A stretch of DNA of 64,000 nt from the NCBI GenBank assembly GCA_020629315.1, contig JAHDDO010000013.1, positions 1 to 64,000 on the forward strand, given 5' to 3'. The DNA comes from Saprospiraceae bacterium. GTDB taxonomy: Bacteria; Bacteroidota; Bacteroidia; Chitinophagales; Saprospiraceae. The notes below the pieces were generated by a model. That model was not told the origin of the DNA and did not search any database. It saw nothing but the letters and a program-made list of their open reading frames with translations. Shown piece after piece: positions 18,909 to 28,400 of the stretch (position 1 is the stretch's first letter; every line of letters begins with the position of its first letter). The position numbers were made by a program, and so were the translations under genes.

Positions 18909-19853
18909 ATGTTTAGGATTTTGGCCAACGATGGTCTTCATGAAACAGGCAAGAAACAATTAGAGGATGCGGGTATAGAAGTAGTCACAGAGAATATTCC
19001 GCAAGATGAATTAAACGGAAAGCTGCAGGATTTTGATGGCATTATTGTTAGAAGTGCAACGAAAGTAAGAAAGGAGCTCATTGATAATTGTCCTCGACTG
19101 AAGGTCATTGCAAGGGCGGGTGTAGGAATGGATAATATTGATGTGGAGTATGCACGATCCATTGGCAGAACAGTGATTAATACGCCATCAGCATCTTCTA
19201 GATCTGTTGCGGAGTTGGTATTTGGCCACTTTATTAGTTTATCAAGGGGGCTTTATTTGGCAAACAGAGAAATGCCAAACCAAGGTGATACAGCTTTTAA
19301 AGCATTAAAAAAATCGTATTCAAAAGGTAGTGAACTGAAAGGCAAAACGATTGGTGTCATAGGTTTAGGGCGAATAGGATGTGAGGCCATTAGAATTGCG
19401 GTGGGAATGGAAATGAACATTGTAGCGCACGACCCTTTTGTTGATAAGCGCTCTTTAGAGATAAATGTTTTAGGAGAAATTGTGAATGTCGAAATTGTGA
19501 GCCAAGCAATGTCACAAGTCTTAGCTTCGGCTGATTACATAACCTTACATGTGCCTAATTTAGGCAAACCACTTTTAGATGAAGCGGCATTTCAACAAAT
19601 GAAAGATGGCGTTATTTTGGTAAACGCAGCCAGAGGAGGTGTGGTTGACGAAGAAGCATTATTGGCGGCATTAGAGAAAGGAAAAGTTCGGGCAGCAGGA
19701 TTGGATGTGTTTATCAATGAACCGACGCCAGATAGTCGTTTATTGCAGAAACAAAACATTTCACTTTCCCCTCATATTGGGGCTTCTACCTTAGATGCAC
19801 AAGAGAATATAGGCGTGGAATTGGCGAATCAAATCATTGCGGCATTTTCGTAA
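18909..19853 (+). CDS. serA: D-3-phosphoglycerate dehydrogenase-type 2-hydroxyacid dehydrogenase
   Basis: GVIGLGRIGCEAIRIA, NAARGGVVDEEALLAAL, SPHIGASTLDAQENI. Confidence 0.88.
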   Translation: MFRILANDGLHETGKKQLEDAGIEVVTENIPQDELNGKLQDFDGIIVRSATKVRKELIDNCPRLKVIARAGVGMDNIDVEYARSIGRTVINTPSASSRSVAELVFGHFISLSRGLYLANREMPNQGDTAFKALKKSYSKGSELKGKTIGVIGLGRIGCEAIRIAVGMEMNIVAHDPFVDKRSLEINVLGEIVNVEIVSQAMSQVLASADYITLHVPNLGKPLLDEAAFQQMKDGVILVNAARGGVVDEEALLAALEKGKVRAAGLDVFINEPTPDSRLLQKQNISLSPHIGASTLDAQENIGVELANQIIAAFS

Positions 19854-19854
19854 A

Positions 19855-20601
19855 ATGATAGTGAATCTTAAAATAGGGGATTCTAGTTTTACCGTTGATC
19901 TTGGTACAGGAACAGATCTATCTATAGGTTATGGTGGTAATAAAAGTGCACGATGTTATTATGCTCCAACACCTGATTTTGAACCTGTGAAAGGAGATGG
20001 TTGGATAGGCTCTGTTAATGAAGGATTCTCTGTAAATTATTATCAAGCGACCATAATTCCGCATGGCCAAGGGACACATACTGAGTGTGTTGGACATATA
20101 ACCAAGGAGATGGAAAAGGTGGGTAATGTCTTACAAGAACACCACTTTATGGCGCAGCTTATCAGTGTGTTCCCCATTCTTAAGGAAGATGGTGATAGAG
20201 TAATCCAAAAAGAGCAATTAGAAAAAATAGATATAGTCAATGATGCGAATGCATTAATTATTAGAACCATGCCTAATTTTTCCTATAAGACTAACATTGA
20301 TTATACCGGAAGCAACCCGTGTTATATCTCGGCTGATGCGCTGGCTTATTTAGCAGATTTAGACATAGATCATTTACTAGTAGACTTGCCTAGCGTAGAT
20401 CGAGAGTCAGATGGTGGCAAATTAGCGGCACATAGAGCTTTTTGGAATGGAGATAGAAAAGAACGTGCGACGATAACAGAGCTCATTTATGTTCCTGAAA
20501 AATGTCAGGATGGATTATACTTTCTAAACTTACAAATCAGTACATTGGACTTAGATGCAGTGCCAAGCAGGCCTATTATTTATCCTCTAAACAAAACGTA
20601 A
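19855..20601 (+). CDS. Cyclase family protein (kynurenine formamidase-like fold)
   Basis: IPHGQGTHTECVGH metal motif, DLPSVDRESDGG; ATG at 19855 preferred over the ORF-track start. Confidence 0.8.
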   Translation: MIVNLKIGDSSFTVDLGTGTDLSIGYGGNKSARCYYAPTPDFEPVKGDGWIGSVNEGFSVNYYQATIIPHGQGTHTECVGHITKEMEKVGNVLQEHHFMAQLISVFPILKEDGDRVIQKEQLEKIDIVNDANALIIRTMPNFSYKTNIDYTGSNPCYISADALAYLADLDIDHLLVDLPSVDRESDGGKLAAHRAFWNGDRKERATITELIYVPEKCQDGLYFLNLQISTLDLDAVPSRPIIYPLNKT

Positions 20602-20604
20602 AAA

Positions 20605-21672
20605 ATGGTTCATAATTTCTTTGCCGGTCCGGCAATTTTACCGAAATCAGTATTAAAAAAGGCTTCTGAATCAGTGCTGTCTTTTGCAGATATGGGCTTA
20701 TCGGTCTTAGAAATATCTCATAGGTCTAAACAGTTTGGCGAGGTCATGGAAAAAGCAGAAAACCTTACTAGAACATTAAGTGGGGCGACAGATGACTATG
20801 CGGTTCTTTTTCTTACAGGAGGAGCAAGCTCTCAGTTTTATCTGACAGCGATGAATGTATTAGGGAAAGGAGAAACAGCAGCGTATGTTGATACAGGTAC
20901 TTGGTCGACTAAAGCTATTAAGGAAGCAAAGCTTTTTGGAAACATAGAAGTTGTGGCTAGCTCTGCCGATCGAGGGTACTCATATGTACCGAAAAATTTT
21001 AACCTTCCTTCAAACACAAAGTACCTACATATAACCAGTAACAATACCATCTATGGTACTCAATATCAGAAAATGCCTGATGTTTCAGTTCCATTGGTTT
21101 GTGATATGTCTTCGGATCTCTTTTCCAGACCAATAGACATAGAAAAGTATGATATTATTTATGCAGGTGCACAAAAGAATCTGGGTCCAGCAGGGGTGAC
21201 CTTGGTGATAATCAAAAAAGATATTTTGGGGAAAGTCGAAAGGGAGATTCCTACTATGCTTGATTATCGAACGCATATAACTAAAGGCTCTATGTTTAAC
21301 ACACCTCCAGCTTTTCCGATTTATGTGTCAATGCTTACTATGGAATGGATTATGGAACAGGGAGGTCCTGGACGAATGCAAGAAATTAATGAGGAGAAAG
21401 CAAGTATTTTATATAATGAGATAGACAGAAACCCTTGTTTCACAGGAAAGGCAGAGTCCGAAGATCGATCTAGAATGAACGTTACTTTTTTGCCTACTAA
21501 AGAGGAGTATACAGAGCCTTTCCTTGATATGTGTGCAGCTAATAATTGTGTTGGTGTAAAAGGGCATCGATCAGTAGGAGGATTTAGAGCGTCCATTTAT
21601 AATGCTATCAGCAAAGAAAGTGTGCAAGTGCTAACAGATACCATGAAGGATTTTGCAAATAAATTCGGCTAG
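20605..21672 (+). CDS. serC: Phosphoserine aminotransferase
   Basis: [10 protein letters not shown] start, [26 protein letters not shown]-lysine motif, [15 protein letters not shown]. Confidence 0.95.
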   Translation: MVHNFFAGPAILPKSVLKKASESVLSFADMGLSVLEISHRSKQFGEVMEKAENLTRTLSGATDDYAVLFLTGGASSQFYLTAMNVLGKGETAAYVDTGTWSTKAIKEAKLFGNIEVVASSADRGYSYVPKNFNLPSNTKYLHITSNNTIYGTQYQKMPDVSVPLVCDMSSDLFSRPIDIEKYDIIYAGAQKNLGPAGVTLVIIKKDILGKVEREIPTMLDYRTHITKGSMFNTPPAFPIYVSMLTMEWIMEQGGPGRMQEINEEKASILYNEIDRNPCFTGKAESEDRSRMNVTFLPTKEEYTEPFLDMCAANNCVGVKGHRSVGGFRASIYNAISKESVQVLTDTMKDFANKFG

Positions 21673-21677
21673 GAATT

Positions 21678-22091
21678 ATGATACAAAGCCATACAGATAA
21701 TCAAGGAGCGAAACCTAGAGGTAAATATCCACATGTAAAAAGGGTAGGTGATTTTATTTTTGTGTCAGGAACCAGTAGCCGACGTAAAGATAATAGTATT
21801 GCTGGAGCGGAAGTTGATGAGATGGGCACAACCACATTGGATATAAAAGAGCAGACTAAAGCGGTTCTGGAAAACATCGATCGCATTTTAAAGTCAGTAG
21901 GATCTGATTTAACAGAGGTGGTGGACGTGAGCAGCTTCTTGGTAAATATGAATGACTTTGGAGGCTACAATGAGACGTATGGACAGTTCTTTGGCTCAGA
22001 TGGTCCTACCCGTACAACCGTGGCAGTACACCAACTTCCTCATCCTCATTTATTAATAGAAATTAAAGTAATTGCATATAGTCCAAAATAA
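21678..22091 (+). CDS. RidA family protein (aminomuconate-deaminase-like branch)
   Basis: Rid signature region; [19 protein letters not shown]-terminal pattern. Confidence 0.85.
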   Translation: MIQSHTDNQGAKPRGKYPHVKRVGDFIFVSGTSSRRKDNSIAGAEVDEMGTTTLDIKEQTKAVLENIDRILKSVGSDLTEVVDVSSFLVNMNDFGGYNETYGQFFGSDGPTRTTVAVHQLPHPHLLIEIKVIAYSPK

Positions 22092-22092
22092 A

Positions 22093-22120
22093 AAAGGCCA
22101 GCTAAACGCTGACCTTTAAT
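22093..22120 (+). terminator. Terminator after the RidA gene
   Basis: AAAGGCCAGC-TAAAC-GCTGACCTTT with one mismatch; weak T tract. Confidence 0.55.
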
Positions 22121-22141
22121 TTGGGGTTATGTTTGCCGTTG

Positions 22142-22729
22142 TTATTCACCAGCGCTTAAAGTTACAGATATTTCGAATTCATCATAGATAGTATTGTCTC
22201 CAAGATTATCGAAAAATGAACCTGAGCCATATCTTACATCATATTCACTTCTATCAATAGTGATATTTGCTGTCATTTCACCTGCCTCATTAGTGAAAAC
22301 GTTAAATTTTACAGGATTTGTTTTGTCTTTGATTGTTAGATCGGCAATTACCTTATACTCTCCGGCAACACCTCTACTTACAACTTTTGTAATATCTAGC
22401 TTTGCAGTAGGGTAACTAGCAACACCAAAGAAATCATCCGACGCAAGATGGCCTACTAATTTGTCTGCATATTCACCCTCCATATCTGTGCATGAAATAC
22501 TAGCCATGTCAATTACGAAATTGCCGCCTGATAATGCACCATCAGTCATTTGAATGTCTCCTGAAGCAAGGCCTACGTTGCCTTCATGTGAACCTCCAAT
22601 CTTATATCCTTTCCAGGAAATCGTGGCGTTGGTGTTATCAAGATTTATTGTTTTTGGTTCCCCGTTTGATGCAAGCAACATACCAGTAGATGCAAGCAAC
22701 ATAAATGTAAATGTGATTAACTTCTTCAT
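22142..22729 (-). CDS. YceI family periplasmic protein
   Basis: Signal peptide; ATISWKGYKIGGSHEGNV, FFGVASYPTAKLDI, GSGSFFDNLGDNTIYDEFEI. Confidence 0.92.
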   Translation of the reverse strand: MKKLITFTFMLLASTGMLLASNGEPKTINLDNTNATISWKGYKIGGSHEGNVGLASGDIQMTDGALSGGNFVIDMASISCTDMEGEYADKLVGHLASDDFFGVASYPTAKLDITKVVSRGVAGEYKVIADLTIKDKTNPVKFNVFTNEAGEMTANITIDRSEYDVRYGSGSFFDNLGDNTIYDEFEISVTLSAGE

Positions 22730-22738
22730 AATTTTAGG

Positions 22739-23188
22739 TTATCTGATTTTATTTAAAATGCTATTTAATTGAAGGACTTCTGATTTACTTAGATTTTGTA
22801 AAGGGCTTGTTTTACCTGCCGAAACGGAGGATACCTTTTTAAGTAAGGATTTACCTTGCTTACTTAGTTCTATGCTAATTTTTCTGGCATCGTCACAAAA
22901 TGGTTTTTTTATCAGGAGCCCTTTTTTTACCATCCTGTCTACAAGTCTTGAAGAGTCTGCGCTTTTTACTAATAGTCGTTCTCTTATATACGCCGTAGAT
23001 ACATTTTCATCGGCCCCATTGACTATCCTCAAAACATTGAATTGTTTTGAACTAATTCCGTACTGCGATAACACTTGATTAATATGATCAGATACAAGGT
23101 TGCCTGTATATATCATATTAACCAATGCTCTTGTCCATTCGTCTGAAAAGGGTTTTGTCTGTTTAATTATTGATTCTATCGTTGCCAC
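22739..23188 (-). CDS. MarR family transcriptional regulator
   Basis: Winged-helix MarR pattern; KSADSSRLVDRMVKKGLLIKKPFCDDARKISIELSKQG. Confidence 0.92.
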   Translation of the reverse strand: MATIESIIKQTKPFSDEWTRALVNMIYTGNLVSDHINQVLSQYGISSKQFNVLRIVNGADENVSTAYIRERLLVKSADSSRLVDRMVKKGLLIKKPFCDDARKISIELSKQGKSLLKKVSSVSAGKTSPLQNLSKSEVLQLNSILNKIR

Positions 23189-23192
23189 AATG

Positions 23193-23223
23193 CAAATATA
23201 GTGTTATAACATCGATGTTGCAA
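23193..23223 (-). promoter_or_regulatory. Promoter of the marR-like gene
   Basis: Minus strand TTG - N20 - TATATTTG, matching the Bacteroidota -33/-7 arrangement. Confidence 0.65.
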
Positions 23224-23224
23224 C
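23203..23224. promoter_or_regulatory. Candidate MarR operator, 22-bp imperfect palindrome
   Basis: GTTATAACATCGATGTTGCAAC; core AACATCGATGTT perfectly palindromic, outer GTT/AAC arms symmetrical; lies between the -7 and -33 elements. Confidence 0.6.
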
Positions 23225-23255
23225 ATTAAAATTAATAAATTTTTTTGGATGCTTA

Positions 23256-24041
23256 TTATTGAAGTAAATTTTGATGTGGAAATTCAAATTGAATGCCTGC
23301 AATTATTGTGTTATTATATGTGCTGTCATTGGTCACTCTTACCTTGTTGACAAGCGCTAACCAAGGCTTATATCCTTTCATTTGAGAGTGATATAGATCT
23401 ATATGATTGTTTGCTTTATTCCATAATTGCTTTTGTACATAACAGTATAAAGAGTAGTGGTATGCGGAGGGATCGATATATTTTCCAGGTATTATATTAT
23501 CGATATAAGAATCAAGAAACGTTAGTGCTTTACTGTGATCTCCAATAAGTGTGTGGCTAATCCCAAGCATAAGTTCGAGGTCAATAAAAGGCATTGTCCG
23601 CCATTGACTACTGTCTATTAAGTCTAAAGAGTATAAATCGACTAAAGCATCTTCTGGATTTTCAAGAAAGCATATATATTGATATGCACGTAAGGGTTTC
23701 CATTTTGCAGGATTAAGACTGACTGCGATATCTATATTTTTTTTCCATAGATCATGCATTTCGTGTATTAGATAGAAAGAAGATAGTTCAGCAAAAACAC
23801 GATCATTTTTATCATCGTATCGTATTGCTTTTAGAAGAATTTTCTCTCTTTCCAATTTTCCTTTATCTAAAGAATAACTTTCTTTTAGCAGCTGATTTGC
23901 TTTTTCAACTCTTTCTAAGGGTTTCATAAAGTAGTGAGGATCATCTAAAAGATTACAACTGCAGATAAGGCAAATACTGCAAAACCAGATGATGGTTAGC
24001 ACATGTTTCGCTTTGGATGAGTGTTCTATTTGTGAGCTCAC
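23256..24041 (-). CDS. Hypothetical TPR-like lipoprotein
   Basis: Lipobox SICLICSCN; helical repeat-like composition. Confidence 0.5.
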   Translation of the reverse strand: MSSQIEHSSKAKHVLTIIWFCSICLICSCNLLDDPHYFMKPLERVEKANQLLKESYSLDKGKLEREKILLKAIRYDDKNDRVFAELSSFYLIHEMHDLWKKNIDIAVSLNPAKWKPLRAYQYICFLENPEDALVDLYSLDLIDSSQWRTMPFIDLELMLGISHTLIGDHSKALTFLDSYIDNIIPGKYIDPSAYHYSLYCYVQKQLWNKANNHIDLYHSQMKGYKPWLALVNKVRVTNDSTYNNTIIAGIQFEFPHQNLLQ

Positions 24042-24101
24042 TGTCCAAACCTAGAACAAAGCAATGGCCTTCGGAAATTTTTAGTGCTTGTTTACAAACT
24101 A

Positions 24102-25241
24102 TTAACGTTCGATAGCTGATCGAAGATCATTCCACAAATCTTCTTTATTTTCTATACCAACACTAAGCCGGATTAAAGAGTCCGTCAATCCCGTTTTTTG
24201 TCGTTCTTCATATGGAATAGATGCATGCGTCATACTGGCTGGATGACCAATTAAACTTTCCACACCTCCTAATGACTCTGCTAACGAAAAGTAATGCGTA
24301 TTCGATAAAATTTTCTCAGCGTTTTCCATAGTATTTTCTACAAGATCAAACGAGATCATTCCTCCAAACCTTTTCATTTGTTTGGCTGCGATATCGTGAC
24401 CTTTGTGGTCAGCAAAACCAGGATAGTATACCTTATTTATCTTATCAAAGGAAAGTAGTTTTTCTGCTAAATATTCTGCATTATCGCAAGCTCTGTCCAT
24501 TCTTATATGAAGTGTTTTAATTCCTCTAAGAATCAAAAAACAATCTTGTGGACCTGGCACGGCACCTGCAGCATTTTGTATAAAACGAAGCTGATCAGCT
24601 AAGGCATCATTTTTTACTATAACACAGCCATGCACAACGTCTGAATGTCCTCCAAGATATTTTGTTGCAGAATGTAATACTATATCAGCACCAAGATCGA
24701 GTGGTGTTTGTAAGTATGGAGAAGCAAAAGTATTATCGACACAAACCAATACCTTTTCATTTACTTGTTCTGCCAAGGCTTTAATATCTACGATATTTAG
24801 CATTGGGTTTGTAGGTGTTTCAATCCACAGAAGTCTGGTATTTTCATTGATTAGGGATTTCACATTTTCAGTTTCACTTAGATCTGTAAAATGCATTTTG
24901 ATGCCGTAACGCTCAAAAAGTCGCACCATTAATCTATAAGACCCACCATATAAATCATTACTAGAAATAACCTCATCACCAGGCTCCAATAATTTAAGCA
25001 CGGCATCTAAGGCTGCTAGTCCAGAGGAAAAACAAATACCATGGCTTCCATTTTCTAATGCAGCAAGGTTAGCTTCTAACACAGAACGGGTAGGGTTTTG
25101 TGTTCTTGCATATTCAAAACCTTTATGAACGCCAGGTTTTTCCTGTACATAAGTAGAGGTCTGAAATATAGGCGTCATAATAGCACCTGTTGAAGGATCA
25201 GGTTGAATACCTGCATGAATAACTTTAGTCTCAAATTTCAT
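24102..25241 (-). CDS. Cystathionine gamma-synthase/lyase family PLP enzyme
   Basis: ATKYLGGHSDVVHG PLP-lysine motif, SLGGVESLIGHPASMTHASIP. Confidence 0.93.
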   Translation of the reverse strand: MKFETKVIHAGIQPDPSTGAIMTPIFQTSTYVQEKPGVHKGFEYARTQNPTRSVLEANLAALENGSHGICFSSGLAALDAVLKLLEPGDEVISSNDLYGGSYRLMVRLFERYGIKMHFTDLSETENVKSLINENTRLLWIETPTNPMLNIVDIKALAEQVNEKVLVCVDNTFASPYLQTPLDLGADIVLHSATKYLGGHSDVVHGCVIVKNDALADQLRFIQNAAGAVPGPQDCFLILRGIKTLHIRMDRACDNAEYLAEKLLSFDKINKVYYPGFADHKGHDIAAKQMKRFGGMISFDLVENTMENAEKILSNTHYFSLAESLGGVESLIGHPASMTHASIPYEERQKTGLTDSLIRLSVGIENKEDLWNDLRSAIER

Positions 25242-25280
25242 GTAAATGAATTATGCTGCAAATGTAGTTTAACTAAGGGC

Positions 25281-25313
25281 AAAAAAAAAGGCCGTCCCGA
25301 AAGAGACAGCCTT
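25281..25313 (-). terminator. Rho-independent terminator of the HU gene
   Basis: Minus strand AAGGCTGTC-TCTTTCGG-GACGGCCTT followed by a T run. Confidence 0.8.
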
Positions 25314-25334
25314 ATATAGAATTTCTAATCGTTT

Positions 25335-25607
25335 CTAGTTTACAGCGTCAGTTAACGCTTTACCTGCTTTAAACTTTACTAATGTTTTAGCTGGTATCTT
25401 AATAGTTGCTCCAGTAGCTGGATTTCTTCCATCTCTTGCAGCTCTTCTAGACGTTGAAAAAGTACCGAATCCAACAAAAGAAGCTTTATCTCCTGTTTTG
25501 ATGCAAGACTCAATATTTGTAAAAACGGCATTTACAGCGTCAGTTGCCTGTCCTTTGGTAATACCTGCAGCAGAAGCTACTGAATTAATTAAATCACCTT
25601 TGTTCAT
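25335..25607 (-). CDS. HU family DNA-binding protein
   Basis: 90 aa; GFGTFSTSRRAARDGRNPATGATIKIPA HU signature. Confidence 0.96.
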   Translation of the reverse strand: MNKGDLINSVASAAGITKGQATDAVNAVFTNIESCIKTGDKASFVGFGTFSTSRRAARDGRNPATGATIKIPAKTLVKFKAGKALTDAVN

Positions 25608-25650
25608 TATTAAAAATTTTAGTTGTTTAATTCTTTTTTGAAAACGATTC

Positions 25651-25680
25651 CAAAATTAGGTTTATTTACATATAACCAAA
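25651..25680 (-). promoter_or_regulatory. Bacteroidota-type promoter of the HU gene
   Basis: Minus strand TTTG - N18 - TAATTTTG. Confidence 0.65.
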
Positions 25681-25709
25681 AAAATTATATGATAAATTCG
25701 GCGAAAAAC

Positions 25710-25733
25710 CCGTGAAAACTGGGGTTTTCACGG
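25710..25733. repeat. 10-bp perfect inverted repeat, 4-nt loop
   Basis: CCGTGAAAAC-TGGG-GTTTTCACGG between divergent HU and small lipoprotein genes. Confidence 0.8.
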
Positions 25734-25817
25734 ATATTAACAGATAAAATGGGACATTATTTCATCACAAGTACGAAAAATGTGTGTGCCATCGTTATGT
25801 AGCAGAATTGATTTACC

Positions 25818-26021
25818 ATGAAAAAAAGACTAAATATTCTCGGCCTAGTCATAGTTTTAGGTGTTTTTGCAACATCATTTAGCGCTTGTCAGCGTAAAAC
25901 AGGTTGCGAAACTACGGAAGCATATAAACCAAAAGTAGATAGGCACGGTAACTTGTCTTCTAAGCCAGGCAAGTCCAATTTGTTTTCGAAAAAGATGCAG
26001 AAGAATCAAAAACGTAGATAA
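25818..26021 (+). CDS. Small basic lipoprotein, unknown function
   Basis: 67 aa; signal peptide with lipobox FSAC; basic C-terminus. Confidence 0.6.
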   Translation: MKKRLNILGLVIVLGVFATSFSACQRKTGCETTEAYKPKVDRHGNLSSKPGKSNLFSKKMQKNQKRR

Positions 26022-26024
26022 GAA

Positions 26025-27095
26025 TTACCGAACCCTATCTATGATACCCAGGAAGAACTGAAGAATGATGAGTAGGCATACACCTGGAAATATAAGTAAC
26101 CACCAAGCATTTAAGTTCGTCCTAGCACCATTAATGAGAGCCCCTAAACTCACGGCATCTTGATGTAGGTTTATACCTAAAAAACTTAAGGTAGTTTCCA
26201 TCAAGATCAAACTGATCATTCCAAAGCAAAAGGCAGTAAAAATAGTTCTCCAAATATTTGGCAACATATGTATTAAAAAGATGCGATACTGAGGAATAGC
26301 ATTTTGGTATGCATTCTGAATAAAAGGTAAGGCTCTTATTTTAATTAATTCTCCTCTGATAAGGCGGATATAACCCGGCCATATAATCAATGCTAATAAA
26401 AAGGACAAACCGATTACCGAGATCCCATCTATAAATGAGACTAAGATTAACAACATCAACAGACCAGGTAGAGATCTAAGGATGGTTACCATATTCAATA
26501 GAGTTTGGTCCCCATTGAATGACATTGGACTACCCCAATTAAACCAAGTAAAAAAAAGATATAAACTGGTGCAGAGGAGAAAGGTAAACGCAACAACTGA
26601 AATGTGTAAGAAATACAGAATGTAAAAGGCAAAAAGAAGAATTGCGAGAAAAATGAAGACGATAAAAACAAGTCTCTTTCGTGATGCTGTGAACTGAAGA
26701 ACAAGACTAAAATAGCAAAGAAGTAGGCTGACAGTTAATGCAATAACACAAGCGACTAATGCGGTAACAAAGGATTTAGAAATTGCCTTGAATAATAGGG
26801 CAAATACATCTCGACCAATAGCGTCCGAACCAAAATAATGAGTACCCAATTCACCTTCAGAAAAAGGAGGCAAAGAAGGTTTATTGATATTGGTGAAGTG
26901 ATGGTCAAAGGGAAATATAGAAAACAAAGAATCTGGTCCAAAAATGTATGGATACAAGAAACTAATCAGCATTATGATGCCGAACAAAATACAAGTTAGC
27001 GCAAATGATATGTTAGCTAATCGTTTCAAATCGGGCTTCTGTATTAGTATCAGTTGATATTCTTGGATCAATCTTATGATATAAGATATCTCCAA
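26025..27095 (-). CDS. ABC transporter permease, DppC/OppC type
   Basis: GTHYFGSDAIGRDVFA and C-terminal inner-membrane region typical of DppC. Confidence 0.85.
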   Translation of the reverse strand: MEISYIIRLIQEYQLILIQKPDLKRLANISFALTCILFGIIMLISFLYPYIFGPDSLFSIFPFDHHFTNINKPSLPPFSEGELGTHYFGSDAIGRDVFALLFKAISKSFVTALVACVIALTVSLLLCYFSLVLQFTASRKRLVFIVFIFLAILLFAFYILYFLHISVVAFTFLLCTSLYLFFTWFNWGSPMSFNGDQTLLNMVTILRSLPGLLMLLILVSFIDGISVIGLSFLLALIIWPGYIRLIRGELIKIRALPFIQNAYQNAIPQYRIFLIHMLPNIWRTIFTAFCFGMISLILMETTLSFLGINLHQDAVSLGALINGARTNLNAWWLLIFPGVCLLIILQFFLGIIDRVR

Positions 27096-28359
27096 GGAAA
27101 TAACTAAGGAGCGTAATGGTAGTAATTAGTAAGACTAAAGGAACCGTAACATTATGGTCATTTACTTCCAAAGAACGATAGAGTAATCGTCCCATCCCAG
27201 GGATATTACACAGCTCTTCTACAATCAAGGCACCAGAAAGAGAGGCCGGAATAAGCTCGACAAATAATGTTGTTAATGAGAACAAACTATTGGGTAATAT
27301 GTGCTTTTTTAATAATCGACGATTAGTTAAACCTTTGGATCGTAAGGCAGGTACATATGGACTTTTGCTTTCTTCATCAATGCTTGTTTTAAAAATCCTA
27401 CTTAGCAAGCTAGTATAATGCAAGATTAAAATCAATGCTGGAAGGATTAAATATTTACTATTCGACAGCAAAGCACTTAGTGGTTTTTTGTCATTGAAAT
27501 AGAGTACATCGACAGTAGGGAACCAGTGCAAAAAAGTACTGTAAATGGGCGTGGAGAAAAACAATATAAAAAAGCCACACAATAGAAACACAGGAATTAT
27601 ATAGATGAGATTCAGTAAAGATGTGCTTACTAGATCAAAGACTCCACCTCTGAATACGTTTTGATAATAACTTAACACAATCGTAATAAATAGGCACAAT
27701 GGCAATACTAGCAAGCTCAATGCAAGTGTCCACATAAAGGCCTGACTTATTTTTTTTCTGACAGGTTTACCATCCACCTTTGAATAATGGATCTTTGCCA
27801 AAAATATATTTTTGAAAAAACGATGAAACTGATTAGAAGTGCCATGAACCCGTAGCTTTGGCCAAAACCAAGTAGCTTTTTTGTTTACTATTTCTTGTCG
27901 GAGTTTTTCATACTCCATGCTACTCTTATCAAGACAGTCTTCCGCTATTGCATCCAATAAAAATCGAGTCCTAGCACCCACACAAGCGTTACCGTTCTTG
28001 CGTAAGGCTGAAAAGATATCTATCAATGACATAATTTCTAAGTGCGGTATTCTTTGACGTAAGCCCCATATTACTCCTTCTTGAATAAATGGGTCTGAAA
28101 ATGAGGAATAATCATCAGGATAATAAGAAGGGACAATGTCAAAGTAAAAGGGCGCTTGATTATAGCCATTCTTTGTATACAAGTCATTATATATATTTTG
28201 AGCAATAGCCGGATCATTACGTTGGTCCACGCCTAAAAGCTCTAATTCCGTTTGAATAGGATCATACGGACTGAGCTGTATAAGGAAGTAAAAAGCTACA
28301 ATTACAAAAAGTAAAGTAGTGATTAGTTTAAGTCCTTGTGATAAAATAAACCTTGCCAT
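27013..28359 (-). CDS. ABC transporter permease, DppB/OppB type, with long periplasmic segment
   Basis: ILILHYTSLLSRIFKTSIDEE...LRSKGLTNRRLLKKHILPNSL...EELCNIPGMGRLLYRSLEVND. Confidence 0.85.
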   Translation of the reverse strand: MARFILSQGLKLITTLLFVIVAFYFLIQLSPYDPIQTELELLGVDQRNDPAIAQNIYNDLYTKNGYNQAPFYFDIVPSYYPDDYSSFSDPFIQEGVIWGLRQRIPHLEIMSLIDIFSALRKNGNACVGARTRFLLDAIAEDCLDKSSMEYEKLRQEIVNKKATWFWPKLRVHGTSNQFHRFFKNIFLAKIHYSKVDGKPVRKKISQAFMWTLALSLLVLPLCLFITIVLSYYQNVFRGGVFDLVSTSLLNLIYIIPVFLLCGFFILFFSTPIYSTFLHWFPTVDVLYFNDKKPLSALLSNSKYLILPALILILHYTSLLSRIFKTSIDEESKSPYVPALRSKGLTNRRLLKKHILPNSLFSLTTLFVELIPASLSGALIVEELCNIPGMGRLLYRSLEVNDHNVTVPLVLLITTITLLSYFLGDILYHKIDPRISTDTNTEARFETIS

Positions 28360-28400
28360 GGGAAGGGATAGAAGACTAAGATAGCAAGCCTAAAGACTTC

